Below, piece by piece: positions 24,397 through 32,284 of a stretch of 40,079 bases of DNA. Source of the DNA: Clostridia bacterium (GTDB lineage Bacteria; Bacillota; Clostridia; Oscillospirales; Acutalibacteraceae); contig JAFSEF010000041.1 in NCBI GenBank assembly GCA_017435865.1, forward strand, positions 1 through 40,079. Direction: 5' to 3'. The notes under the pieces were generated by a model. That model saw nothing but the letters and a program-made list of their open reading frames with translations. It was not told where the DNA came from and did not search any database. Both the position numbers and the translations under genes were made by a program. Positions within the stretch are counted from its first letter, which is position 1, and each line of letters opens with the position of its first letter.

Positions 24397-25707
24397 ATGT
24401 ACCGGATTGCCATTGAAAAGCTATTCAAATGGAAAGAAAGCAAACGTCGTAAGCCTTTAATCATTGAAGGTGCACGTCAGGTCGGGAAGACCTGGCTGAT
24501 GAAAGAATTTGGAAGACAGGCGTATGCGGATACTGTTTATGTTAATTTTGACTCTAATTCACAGATGGCAGAGCTGTTTTCTGCTGATCTGGATGCGGAT
24601 CGTTTGATCATGGGACTGGAGTTGTATACAGGGCGAAAAATCAATCCTGAAAAAACATTGCTGATTTTTGATGAAGTGCAGGAAGTGCCGAGAGCTTTGG
24701 CATCTCTTAAATATTTCTATGAAAATGCACCGCAGTATCACATTGTGTGTGCCGGTTCTCTGCTTGGTATTGCCTTGCATCAAGGTACATCTTTCCCTGT
24801 CGGGAAGGTGGATTTTATGAAGCTTTATCCTCTTTCCTTTAAAGAGTTTTTGATGGCAACCGATAAAGAGCAATTTGCCGGGTTGCTGGAAAAACGGGAT
24901 TTTCAGATGATTACGAGTTTCAAGCAAACATATATTGATGCTCTGAAACACTATTATTTTGTTGGCGGAATGCCCGAAGCGGTTCAAAGTTTTGCAGAAA
25001 ATAAAGATTTCGGCGAGGTTCGTGAGATTCAAAAGAGAATTCTTGCAGCTTATGAACAGGATTTTTCCAAGCATGCTCCCAATGAAATTGTCCCGAGATT
25101 GCGTATGTTATGGAACAGCATTCCTTCTCAGTTGGCGAAAGAAAACAAAAAATTCATCTATGGTCTTGTTCGTGAAGGTGCCCGTGCGAAAGACTATGAA
25201 ACTGCGATTATGTGGCTGTGTGACTGCGGTCTTGTGTATAAGGTAAGCCGTGTCAATGCACCGGGTATTCCATTACGGGCGTATGAGGATTTGAAAGCGT
25301 TCAAGCTGTTTGTGGCGGATGTCGGTTTGCTTGGCTGTATGGCAGGACTTCGACAACGGACTTTGTTGGACGGCAATGATCTTTTTGTTGAATTCAAGGG
25401 GGCTCTCACTGAACAATATGTTTGTCAGCAGCTAAAAACAATTGAGGAGCTGGATGTATATTATTACACCAATGACAGAGGTTCCTGTGAGGTTGATTTT
25501 ATTGTTGATACAGGTGAACTGATTGTTCCCGTTGAAGTAAAGGCTGAAGTGAATCTCAAAGCCAAGAGCCTGAAAACCTATCAGGAGAAATATTTACCCG
25601 AAATTTCTGTCCGCACATCCATGGCGGACTACAAAAAAGAAGAATGGCTCATCAATCTGCCGCTTTATGGAATAGAGCAAATCAAAGCTGTGACAGGCAA
25701 TCAATAA
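24397..25707 (+). CDS. AAA ATPase with DUF4143 domain (1)
   Basis: A 436-aa protein with an AAA_14 ATPase domain: Walker A GARQVGKTW near residue 25 and Walker B LLIFDEVQEVPRAL near residue 90, then AGSLLGIAL and PLSFKEFL. A DUF4143 C-terminal domain follows, and its EVDFIVDTG...VPVEVKAE looks like a PD-(D/E)xK nuclease-type core. ATG 24397 is preferred to 24391 because GGAGG is 7 bases before it. Such proteins are common single-gene cargo in gut Firmicutes and Bacteroidetes; their role is not established, with defence or mobile-element links suspected. Codon use is A/T-richer than in the purine genes. A near-copy of the HTH gene terminator follows directly. Confidence 0.9.
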   Translation: MYRIAIEKLFKWKESKRRKPLIIEGARQVGKTWLMKEFGRQAYADTVYVNFDSNSQMAELFSADLDADRLIMGLELYTGRKINPEKTLLIFDEVQEVPRALASLKYFYENAPQYHIVCAGSLLGIALHQGTSFPVGKVDFMKLYPLSFKEFLMATDKEQFAGLLEKRDFQMITSFKQTYIDALKHYYFVGGMPEAVQSFAENKDFGEVREIQKRILAAYEQDFSKHAPNEIVPRLRMLWNSIPSQLAKENKKFIYGLVREGARAKDYETAIMWLCDCGLVYKVSRVNAPGIPLRAYEDLKAFKLFVADVGLLGCMAGLRQRTLLDGNDLFVEFKGALTEQYVCQQLKTIEELDVYYYTNDRGSCEVDFIVDTGELIVPVEVKAEVNLKAKSLKTYQEKYLPEISVRTSMADYKKEEWLINLPLYGIEQIKAVTGNQ

Positions 25708-25710
25708 ACG

Positions 25711-25750
25711 GTAAAAGAATAAAGGACTGTTGTGTTCGCAACAGTCCTCA
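25711..25750. terminator. Bidirectional terminator, duplicate of the HTH gene 3' end
   Basis: The hairpin AGGACTGTTG (25723-25732) / CAACAGTCCT (25739-25748) has a 6-base loop. Its first 22 bases, from 25711, are identical to 22448-22469, where they hold the last codons and the terminator arm of the HTH gene. It serves the ATPase gene forward and the YitT-like gene on the reverse strand. Confidence 0.85.
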
Positions 25751-25753
25751 TTT

Positions 25754-26386
25754 TCATTTTTGTTCTTTTTTGCCGAAGCGTTGTACAAAGCCGATGAGTT
25801 GTCCCGACAGCACCACCGTCAGCAGGGAATATGCAATTCTTTTAACGGGGATGTAACTCAGCGACAACAGCAGTGTCAGCAGGTCGGATGCAAGATACAC
25901 CCACTGGATTTTGATTTTGAACTTCGTTGACAGTGCCATGGCAAGTGCATCGTCACCGCAGGGGGCACCGCCTGCACGCACGCAAAGTCCCGCACCGAGG
26001 CCGACAAACACCGCACCGACCAACGCGGCAAGCAGCGGATAGTCCGCAATCTGCGGATACACCACGGGGAATTGCTCAAAGATCGCATAAAAGACCGAAA
26101 AACCGCCGCCTGCAATGGCAGAATAGCCGATAAAATCCTTGCCGAGGGTTCTCCATCCGATAAAATAGCAGACCGTATTGAGGATGAAGCCCGACACGGC
26201 AGGCGACAGATGCAGCCAATGGTCGCCCAACAGGGTCAGTCCTAATATGCCGCCCTCGGTCACTCCCGAAACGGAATGAATGTTGTACATTCCGAAAGCG
26301 AGGATCGCACTGCCGACAATTGCCTGTATGCACGGAACAGGTTTCAGCTGCGGCAGATGGTTTTTGATTGTTTTTAAGTTATTCAA
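25754..26386 (-). CDS. YitT-family (DUF161) membrane protein
   Basis: A membrane protein of about 210 aa with five or six hydrophobic segments. The sequence GAGLCVRAGGAPCGDDALA, with a following Lys-rich stretch, matches the conserved loop of YitT/DUF161 proteins (G.G.GL....G...GG.D.(I/L)A). The soluble C-terminal DUF2179 domain found in many members is missing, which is seen in the short subgroup. The start is uncertain: TTG 26386 with AAGGTG before it is my choice, and another TTG lies 21 bases upstream. It follows the reverse-strand ATPase by 17 bases and is probably cotranscribed. Its function is unknown. Confidence 0.78.
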   Translation of the reverse strand: MNNLKTIKNHLPQLKPVPCIQAIVGSAILAFGMYNIHSVSGVTEGGILGLTLLGDHWLHLSPAVSGFILNTVCYFIGWRTLGKDFIGYSAIAGGGFSVFYAIFEQFPVVYPQIADYPLLAALVGAVFVGLGAGLCVRAGGAPCGDDALAMALSTKFKIKIQWVYLASDLLTLLLSLSYIPVKRIAYSLLTVVLSGQLIGFVQRFGKKEQK

Positions 26387-26403
26387 CGCACACACCTTGC
26401 AAT

Positions 26404-27612
26404 TCAATATTCATCCGACAACAGGAAATCTGCGATATGCATGGTTTTGATTCCTCTGTCGTTACCACCTGCAAATTCATCAGTACGAAGCAGATATTTC
26501 GGGTGATTGTCTTTGATTTCAAGCAATCTGTCATATTCTCTCTTTTCGTTTTTTTCAGAGTGAATCTCCCGCGTGATCTGAATATACAGTCGCTTGTCTC
26601 GTTTTGTTGCAATAAAATCTATTTCACCGTTCTGTGTTTTGCCGATATTCACATCGTAGTCCCTGCGTAAAAGTTCAAGGAATACAACATTTTCAAGCAT
26701 GGCAGCCACCGATTCGTCACGATATCCCAATACGCTGTATTTGAAGGATGTGTCGGCGAGATAAAACTTTTCCTGCGTTTTGAGAATCTCTTTTCCCTGC
26801 AGGTCGTATCGTGAACAACGGTGCAGGATGTAGGCACTTTCCAGTTTTTCGAGATAGTTGTATACGGTTTCGTTATCAAGTGAACGGTGCTCGGATTTTA
26901 AATAATCCGAGATGGATTTTGCCGAAAATGTTTTTCCGACATTGTCAAAAACAAACTTTACCACTCTTTCCAATTGATCCGCTTTGCGTAGCTGGTTGCG
27001 TTTTACAATATCTGAAAAAATGGTTGAATTGTAAATATCTCGCACAATTGTATATGCGTTGTCAAGCGGATACTGTTGCAGGTGGATTGCCGGAAAACCG
27101 CCGTATTGAATGTAATTCACAAGTTCCTTGTGAACATCTTCAATTGCTGCATATTGCTTTTTGAAAGTAAGATATTCCGCAAAAGAGAGGGTAAAAATGC
27201 GGAACGCAACATATCTGCCTGTGAGGTAAGTTGAAATTTCGGAGGACATCATTCTGGAATTGGAACCGGTCACATAAATATCGACATCAAAATCGGTATT
27301 GATCGAGTTGACGGTTTTTTCCCAGTCGGGTATTTCCTGTACTTCGTCAAGGAACAGGTATGTTTTTTGATTTGCGGAAAGTCTTGTTTTCAGCATCTCA
27401 TAAAGCTGTTTTGCTGTCAAACCGTCATATTCCATAGAATCAAAACGCATGCTGATGATTTGTTCATCACCAATCCCTCTGTTCCGCAGTTCGTCCATGA
27501 TCATCTGCATAATGGTGGATTTGCCGCATCGACGCACACCGGTAAGGATTTTTACAAAAGGTGTATCTGTAAATGCCATAATTTTGTTTACATAGTTTTC
27601 ACGAAAGATCAT
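26404..27612 (-). CDS. AAA ATPase with DUF4143 domain (2)
   Basis: A 402-aa protein. The AAA_14 domain has Walker A TGVRRCGKSTIM near residue 26 and Walker B TYLFLDEVQEIPDW near residue 85, then YVTGSNSRMMS and FTLSFAEYL. A winged-helix-like part (KSISDYLKSEHRSLDNETVYNYLEKLE) follows, then a DUF4143 C-terminus with a nuclease-like GEIDFIAT...YIQIT. The ATG at 27612 with GGAGGTG is chosen over an in-frame codon 33 bases upstream. It shares only the fold with the ATPase at 24397, so the two are independent arrivals, not a recent duplication. Two imperfect ~20-bp repeats lie behind its promoter. Confidence 0.9.
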   Translation of the reverse strand: MIFRENYVNKIMAFTDTPFVKILTGVRRCGKSTIMQMIMDELRNRGIGDEQIISMRFDSMEYDGLTAKQLYEMLKTRLSANQKTYLFLDEVQEIPDWEKTVNSINTDFDVDIYVTGSNSRMMSSEISTYLTGRYVAFRIFTLSFAEYLTFKKQYAAIEDVHKELVNYIQYGGFPAIHLQQYPLDNAYTIVRDIYNSTIFSDIVKRNQLRKADQLERVVKFVFDNVGKTFSAKSISDYLKSEHRSLDNETVYNYLEKLESAYILHRCSRYDLQGKEILKTQEKFYLADTSFKYSVLGYRDESVAAMLENVVFLELLRRDYDVNIGKTQNGEIDFIATKRDKRLYIQITREIHSEKNEKREYDRLLEIKDNHPKYLLRTDEFAGGNDRGIKTMHIADFLLSDEY

Positions 27613-27635
27613 TCTGAACACCTCCGGGCAGTGAA

Positions 27636-27664
27636 AGTATAGCACAAAAGACAGTATTGGTCAA
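27636..27664 (-). promoter_or_regulatory. Promoter of the second DUF4143 ATPase
   Basis: On the reverse strand, TTGACC (27659-27664), a 17-bp spacer and TATACT (27636-27641). The sequence TGTGCTATACT is shared with the promoter of the first ATPase gene. Confidence 0.7.
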
Positions 27665-27671
27665 TAGTTTT

Positions 27672-27732
27672 GCGATTATAACCCGAAAAACTTGCGCGAA
27701 TTGCAAAGTTCTGCGGTTATAATCCGAAAAAG
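27672..27732. repeat. Tandem pair of ~20-bp repeats upstream of the ATPase promoter
   Basis: GCGATTATAACCCGAAAAA at 27672 and GCGGTTATAATCCGAAAAA at 27713 differ at two positions and are 41 bp apart, about four helical turns. They lie just upstream of the -35 box and would suit a dimeric regulator on one face of the DNA. Confidence 0.6.
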
Positions 27733-27746
27733 TGGCACAAAAAAAA

Positions 27747-27775
27747 GACAACCGATCCGGGAAGAACCGATTGTC
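27747..27775 (-). terminator. Terminator of the phosphoesterase-GH5 operon
   Basis: On the reverse strand the stem GACAATCG / CGGTTGTC (one G-U pair) is followed by eight T. It lies 12 bases beyond the GH5 stop codon. Confidence 0.8.
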
Positions 27776-27787
27776 CTTTTTCTTAAA

Positions 27788-29239
27788 TCAATATTCAGCC
27801 ACAATCACGCACTTGCCGTCAACGGCTTCTGCTTTGAGGATGCAGTTGCCCAAGGCATTTTCTTCGAGTGTGTATTTTGCGGTGGAAATGATGTTTTTCG
27901 GTTTTTTGCCGAGGAACACTTCCGTGGGTGCTTTGATGTTTGCATCGCCTGTGTAGTGCAGAACAAATTCCTTTCTCTTGCGGTCAAAGCCGTAGGACTT
28001 GATTTCACCTGCAACCGCTGCCGGGTACGGGCGGGCAAGAATTTCGCCGATGCCGCCGTTGTGCAGCTCATTGTTGTAGTGCCAGTAGGTCTGGCTCCAC
28101 TTGTTGCGGTCGTATTTGCGGATGAGATGCTCAAGGGCAGGGTACTCTTTTGCACCGCTGACCATGCCGCCCCATTCACCGACCAACACAGGTACATTCA
28201 GTCTTTCCTGTGTGCGTTCATGCTCGTTGAAGATCTGATCCACACGGAACGGACTTGCAAAGTTCGTCAGCGGCGTGTCAACCGTCAGGTCATAGCCGTG
28301 CGGTGCAAAGGCAAGGTTCTTTTCCACCGTGCCGTCATTGTAGGTCAGCTTCGGGGTGCTGCAGGGGATGCCGAGGTTAGAGTAGTAGCAGTTTTCCATG
28401 AAAATGATACCCTTGTCCGTGACACTGCGGATGGTTTCTGCCGCACGTTTGAAGAACGGATAATACCGTTTAACATCAAATTCGCGGATCTCTTTTTTGC
28501 CTGCATCTACAAGCTGCGAATACAGCCGTTCGTCGTTGATGCAGTCCAGACAATTCATAATTTCACCACTCATCAGTTCTTGGATTGCCTTTTTGCGGTC
28601 AAAACGCGGATCGGTGGCAACCACTTTTACCACACGCTTGACAATATTGCGGAACACCTTGCCGCCGGGAGTGCCGGGGAAGGGTTCGTTGAACACGTCA
28701 AAGCCGACGAGTGCAGGTTTGTCTTTTAAATAATTGACGGTAAAGCGCAGCATATCGCAGAACCAGTCCTGCAGGCCTCTGCCGTTTACAGCTCTGTTTT
28801 CCCAGAACGCATCAAAGGATTTGTGAACGGGTTTGCGGAAGAAATAACCCTCTGCCCAGATGACATAGATCTTCTTGAGCTTGTCGCCGTCAAACGATGC
28901 CCATGCGGGAGCACCGTCACCGTAACCGGTTCCGAAGTCGGAATACAGGTCCTGATGCAGGTCAAGGAAAGCATACATGCCGTACTTTTCACACCAGTCA
29001 AGTGCCTGCCGCATACTGTCAAGATATGCGGTGTTGTACTTTCCGGGTTCGGGTTCAATGCCCGACCATACGCAACCCAGACGGACTATGTTTGAGCCGT
29101 CGAGTGCCATCAGGCGGAAGTCTTCTTCCGTCCAGCCGGGCAAATGCGGGCTTTTGTTGACGATGTTCATGCCCTGAAAAATGCGTTCTCTTCCGAATTC
29201 GTCAATGAAGTTTGTGTTTTTGGTAAGGATTTCGGTCAT
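27788..29239 (-). CDS. GH5 endoglycoceramidase-like glycosidase
   Basis: A 483-aa glycoside hydrolase of clan A, family 5. FQGMNIVNKSP and DLHQDLYSDFGTGYGDGAP match the start of endoglycoceramidase-type members. The acid/base is Glu185 in FNEPFPG and the nucleophile is Glu355 in VGEWGG. A small beta domain ends the chain. Relatives cut the bond between glycan and ceramide or act on related glycolipids and steryl glucosides. No signal peptide is seen, so the substrate would be inside the cell or the enzyme leaves by another route. It is the last gene of a five-gene reverse operon, 44 bases after the SDR gene. Family assignment is firm; glycolipid specificity is inference. Confidence 0.88.
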   Translation of the reverse strand: MTEILTKNTNFIDEFGRERIFQGMNIVNKSPHLPGWTEEDFRLMALDGSNIVRLGCVWSGIEPEPGKYNTAYLDSMRQALDWCEKYGMYAFLDLHQDLYSDFGTGYGDGAPAWASFDGDKLKKIYVIWAEGYFFRKPVHKSFDAFWENRAVNGRGLQDWFCDMLRFTVNYLKDKPALVGFDVFNEPFPGTPGGKVFRNIVKRVVKVVATDPRFDRKKAIQELMSGEIMNCLDCINDERLYSQLVDAGKKEIREFDVKRYYPFFKRAAETIRSVTDKGIIFMENCYYSNLGIPCSTPKLTYNDGTVEKNLAFAPHGYDLTVDTPLTNFASPFRVDQIFNEHERTQERLNVPVLVGEWGGMVSGAKEYPALEHLIRKYDRNKWSQTYWHYNNELHNGGIGEILARPYPAAVAGEIKSYGFDRKRKEFVLHYTGDANIKAPTEVFLGKKPKNIISTAKYTLEENALGNCILKAEAVDGKCVIVAEY

Positions 29240-29283
29240 AACTGCGCCTCCTGAAATATCAATTTAGGGGTGGTTTTGGCTGA

Positions 29284-30276
29284 TTATTTCTTTTCGTTTT
29301 CCTTGATCCATGCAACGGTGTCTTTCAGGGATTCAAGCAGCGGACGGGGCTTGTAATCAAGCTCTTTTGCAGCTTTTTCATAAGAGAAGTTGCAGTTGGA
29401 GCAAAGTTTGCGAATGGAATAACGGGTGAAAAGAGGAGTCTTGTCAGCTTTCTTGTAGTAGAACTCCATAAGGGGAGCAAAGCTGTAGCAAAGCTTGTAG
29501 CCGATGCCGATCTTGGGTTCTTTGTTGCCGGCAGCTTTTGCAAGCAGACGGATGAATTCGTCCACCGTGCACATCTGATTACAGGCGATGTAGCAGCTTC
29601 CGGGGACACCCTTGAATGCAGCAGCTCTGGTCAGCAGAGCAACGTCACGGACGTCAACAAAGTTGTAGCCGCCGAAGGTCAGGGTGATGGGGAACTTGCC
29701 GCCCATGAACATACGGATCATGCTGCCGACGGAAGAAACCTTGAAATCGTAGGGACCCATGCAGGCTGCAGGCTGCACAACAACAACGTCAAGACCGTTG
29801 TTGCCCTGGTTGTCAAGAACATACTTTGTGGCTTCTGCTTTTGTTTTTGCATATGTGCCTTCGAGTTTGTCGGGATCATAGTCATACACTTCTGTCATGA
29901 CCTGATTGTCGGGCAGCGGAACGTATGTATCAACAGAGGACATGTAAACAAGACGCTTGACACCGCAGGCAAGGCAAGCCTTGACAACATTCTTGGTGCC
30001 TTCGACGTTGATCTTGTAGATCATATCTTCGTAGCCTTCTTTGATTTCAACACAGCCTGCAACGTGGTACACGACTTCGCAGCCTTCAAAAGCTTTCAGC
30101 AGCGAATCGTAATCCGTTACGTCGCCCTTGACTTTTTCAACATCCATGCCTTCAAAGTAGCCGGGATCTTTACGCAGAATGATGCGGGTCTTGTCGCCGT
30201 TGGCGAGCATTTCTTTGAGCAGAGCGTAACCGACGTGACCGGTAGCACCGGTCAGTGCATAGATTTTTTCAGACAT
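29284..30276 (-). CDS. Extended SDR family NAD(P)-dependent epimerase/reductase
   Basis: A 330-aa Rossmann-fold protein. The dinucleotide motif TGATGHVG is at residues ~8-15, VKGDVTDYDSL follows, and the catalytic Tyr-Lys pair is in TYAKTKAEA. RLVYMSSVDTY and VVVQPAACMGPYD are typical of extended SDRs of the 3-beta-hydroxysteroid/dihydroflavonol reductase type. The start is ATG 30276 with AAAGGATAGG before it; an in-frame extension upstream has no ribosome binding site. It lies between the PAQR and GH5 genes of one operon. The real substrate (sugar nucleotide, sterol or another alcohol/ketone) cannot be told from sequence. Confidence 0.88.
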   Translation of the reverse strand: MSEKIYALTGATGHVGYALLKEMLANGDKTRIILRKDPGYFEGMDVEKVKGDVTDYDSLLKAFEGCEVVYHVAGCVEIKEGYEDMIYKINVEGTKNVVKACLACGVKRLVYMSSVDTYVPLPDNQVMTEVYDYDPDKLEGTYAKTKAEATKYVLDNQGNNGLDVVVVQPAACMGPYDFKVSSVGSMIRMFMGGKFPITLTFGGYNFVDVRDVALLTRAAAFKGVPGSCYIACNQMCTVDEFIRLLAKAAGNKEPKIGIGYKLCYSFAPLMEFYYKKADKTPLFTRYSIRKLCSNCNFSYEKAAKELDYKPRPLLESLKDTVAWIKENEKK

Positions 30277-30329
30277 TTTTACACACCTATCCTTTTTTAT
30301 AATTATTTTATTGATTGCCTTTTCTATAC

Positions 30330-31001
30330 TCACAGTGCGGCTGCACTGTAAATGTAATACCAAATTCCGAAGCTGTGAAATGCACTGCCGATGAGCACAA
30401 ACACATGAAAAATGCTGTGGCAGTAACGCACTTTTTTACCTGCTGCATACAGCACCATGCCCAGCATGTAGGCAGCACCGCCGCCGAAGACGGTGATGAG
30501 CGTGCCGACGGGGAATAATTCTGTCATGGGTTTTATGCCCGTAAACGCAAGTGTGATTCCCGAAATGAGCGTAAAAGCAAGACGGAAGGGTTTTGTTTTT
30601 TCAAAATTGATCATTGTCATCAGGATGCCTGCCGTAAAGCATCCCCATGCGGTTGTCCACATGATTTTTGCAAGCAGCGGCTCGTAGTCAAACAGCAGTG
30701 CTGCCGAGGGCGTCGCACAGCCTGCAATGGCAAGAAAGACCATGCAGTGGTCAATCACGCGGCAAATTTTTTTGAGTCTGCCCGGTTTTACACCGTGATA
30801 CACTGCCGAAGCGGTATACATGATGATCATGGAAAGTCCGAACACCACCGCACACACTGTACGCAGGGGATTGCCGATGCGTACGGCACCGACAAGACAG
30901 AAGATCATAACAAACACACTTGCAACCGCACCGATTGCATGGGTGAGTGTATTGAAAAACTCTTCTTTTTTTGTGTAGTCAACAATGGTTACGGATTGCA
31001 T
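30330..31001 (-). CDS. Hemolysin III / PAQR family membrane protein
   Basis: A 223-aa protein with seven predicted membrane segments. The three family motifs with probable zinc ligands are visible: EEFFNTLTHAIG at the start, the Ser-His pair in TASAVYHGV and the C-terminal HSIFHVFVLIGSAFHSFG. VIDHCMVFLAIAG lies between them. Bacterial members (YqfA/TrhA) affect membrane fluidity and energy state; the name hemolysin is historical. Its start overlaps the glycerate kinase gene by 13 bases, so translation is coupled. Confidence 0.92.
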   Translation of the reverse strand: MQSVTIVDYTKKEEFFNTLTHAIGAVASVFVMIFCLVGAVRIGNPLRTVCAVVFGLSMIIMYTASAVYHGVKPGRLKKICRVIDHCMVFLAIAGCATPSAALLFDYEPLLAKIMWTTAWGCFTAGILMTMINFEKTKPFRLAFTLISGITLAFTGIKPMTELFPVGTLITVFGGGAAYMLGMVLYAAGKKVRYCHSIFHVFVLIGSAFHSFGIWYYIYSAAAL

Positions 31002-32281
31002 GGAATTTCCTTTTCTATAAGAAGTATAAACAGGTCATTGACATTTGTGCCTGTCGGTCCTGTCATCAGCAATGCACCGCTGCTTTGCAGGGCAGGGTAG
31101 GCATTGTTATTGGCAAGATACAGCTCTGCGTCTATACCGTTTCGCCGCATTTTTGCAGCGGTTCTTCCGTCCACAATACCGCCTGCAGCATCGGTCGGAC
31201 CGTCTGTGCCGTCCGAACCGCCTGCAAGAAAAACAACGTTCTTTATGCCGTCCAGTTCAAGGGCAGCACGCAGTGCAGCCTGCTGGCTTCTGCCGCCTTT
31301 GCCTTTTCCTCTTACGCAGACAGACGGTTCGCCGCCGCAAATATAGGCACGTTTCCCTATGCAGTGTTCGGTGAAGGACAAGGCGGATCGGATGGTGCCG
31401 CCGGCGACAACTTCCGCATCATCGTTCAGCATATCCTGCAGCGGGTGAAAGGTATACCCTCTGTTTTCTGCTTCTTTGCCGGCATAGAGACAAAGCATCC
31501 GCATATCCCCGACAACCCGGAAATGCGTATCTTCAGGCAGTTCCGCTTTTGGGGGGATGTTATTGAGTACGCCGTCAATGTTCAGATGGTATCGGTCAAC
31601 AATGCGGTAAAATTCCTCATCCGGAAAACGGTCTGCCTGTGTCGGACCGGAGGCAATTACGTCGGGTCGGCTGCCGGGTACATCGGACAAGGCAAATGTC
31701 AGCACCTTTGCAGGATGCATATGGGCTGCAAGTCTGCCGCCTTTTACAGCGGATAAACGCTTGCGTACACAGTTGATTTCATAAATATCCGCACCGCTTT
31801 TCAGCAGAATGTCGGTGATTTCACGCTGCTTTTGTGCATCAATCAGGGAGGTTTCAAACAAAGCGGAGCCGCCGCCTGAAATAAGAACAATGCAGACATC
31901 CTCTGCCGACAGGTTGGCTGTGCGTTCCAATACATATTCCGCAGCTTTTACGGAGTTTTCATCGCTGATGGGGTGGCCTGCCTCAAAACAGATACAGTTG
32001 TCCGCGTGGAAGCCGTCGAGATGATCATATTTTGTGACAAGCACCGCTTCACGGATGTTTTTGGCACCGAAGACATGGTATGCAGCCTGCATCATGGGGA
32101 CAGCTGCTTTGCCGATACTCAGCACAAAACGTATTTTTTCAGCATCTGTTTCCAATAAAGCTTTGCAGGTGCTGTCAAACGGATTGCATTTTGTGACGGC
32201 CGCACCGAAAATAGCAAGTGCATCCTCCTGCATTTGCGAAAGCGGTCCGTTTGTATTTTGAATATAAGGTGTGATTTTCAT
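30989..32281 (-). CDS. Glycerate 2-kinase, MOFRL type
   Basis: A 430-aa enzyme of the GckA/TtuD family that phosphorylates D-glycerate to 2-phosphoglycerate with ATP. An N-terminal glycerate kinase domain has IGKAAVPMMQAA, EAGHPISDENSV, LISGGGSALFE and VRKRLSAVKGGRLA. A C-terminal MOFRL domain carries GGSDGTDGPTDAAGG and TGPTGTNVNDL. It starts 3 bases after the phosphoesterase stop on the reverse strand and overlaps the PAQR gene. No glycerate-producing enzyme is seen nearby. Motifs and length are normal. Confidence 0.93.
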   Translation of the reverse strand: MKITPYIQNTNGPLSQMQEDALAIFGAAVTKCNPFDSTCKALLETDAEKIRFVLSIGKAAVPMMQAAYHVFGAKNIREAVLVTKYDHLDGFHADNCICFEAGHPISDENSVKAAEYVLERTANLSAEDVCIVLISGGGSALFETSLIDAQKQREITDILLKSGADIYEINCVRKRLSAVKGGRLAAHMHPAKVLTFALSDVPGSRPDVIASGPTQADRFPDEEFYRIVDRYHLNIDGVLNNIPPKAELPEDTHFRVVGDMRMLCLYAGKEAENRGYTFHPLQDMLNDDAEVVAGGTIRSALSFTEHCIGKRAYICGGEPSVCVRGKGKGGRSQQAALRAALELDGIKNVVFLAGGSDGTDGPTDAAGGIVDGRTAAKMRRNGIDAELYLANNNAYPALQSSGALLMTGPTGTNVNDLFILLIEKEIPCNP

Positions 32282-32284
32282 TTT

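Noticed and set aside
24397-27612. The two DUF4143 ATPases as a recent gene duplication
   Set aside because: Their Walker regions and C-termini differ strongly and only the fold is shared.
27692-28729. Forward open frame of 345 codons
   Set aside because: Antisense to the GH5 gene and covers its terminator; no known domain.
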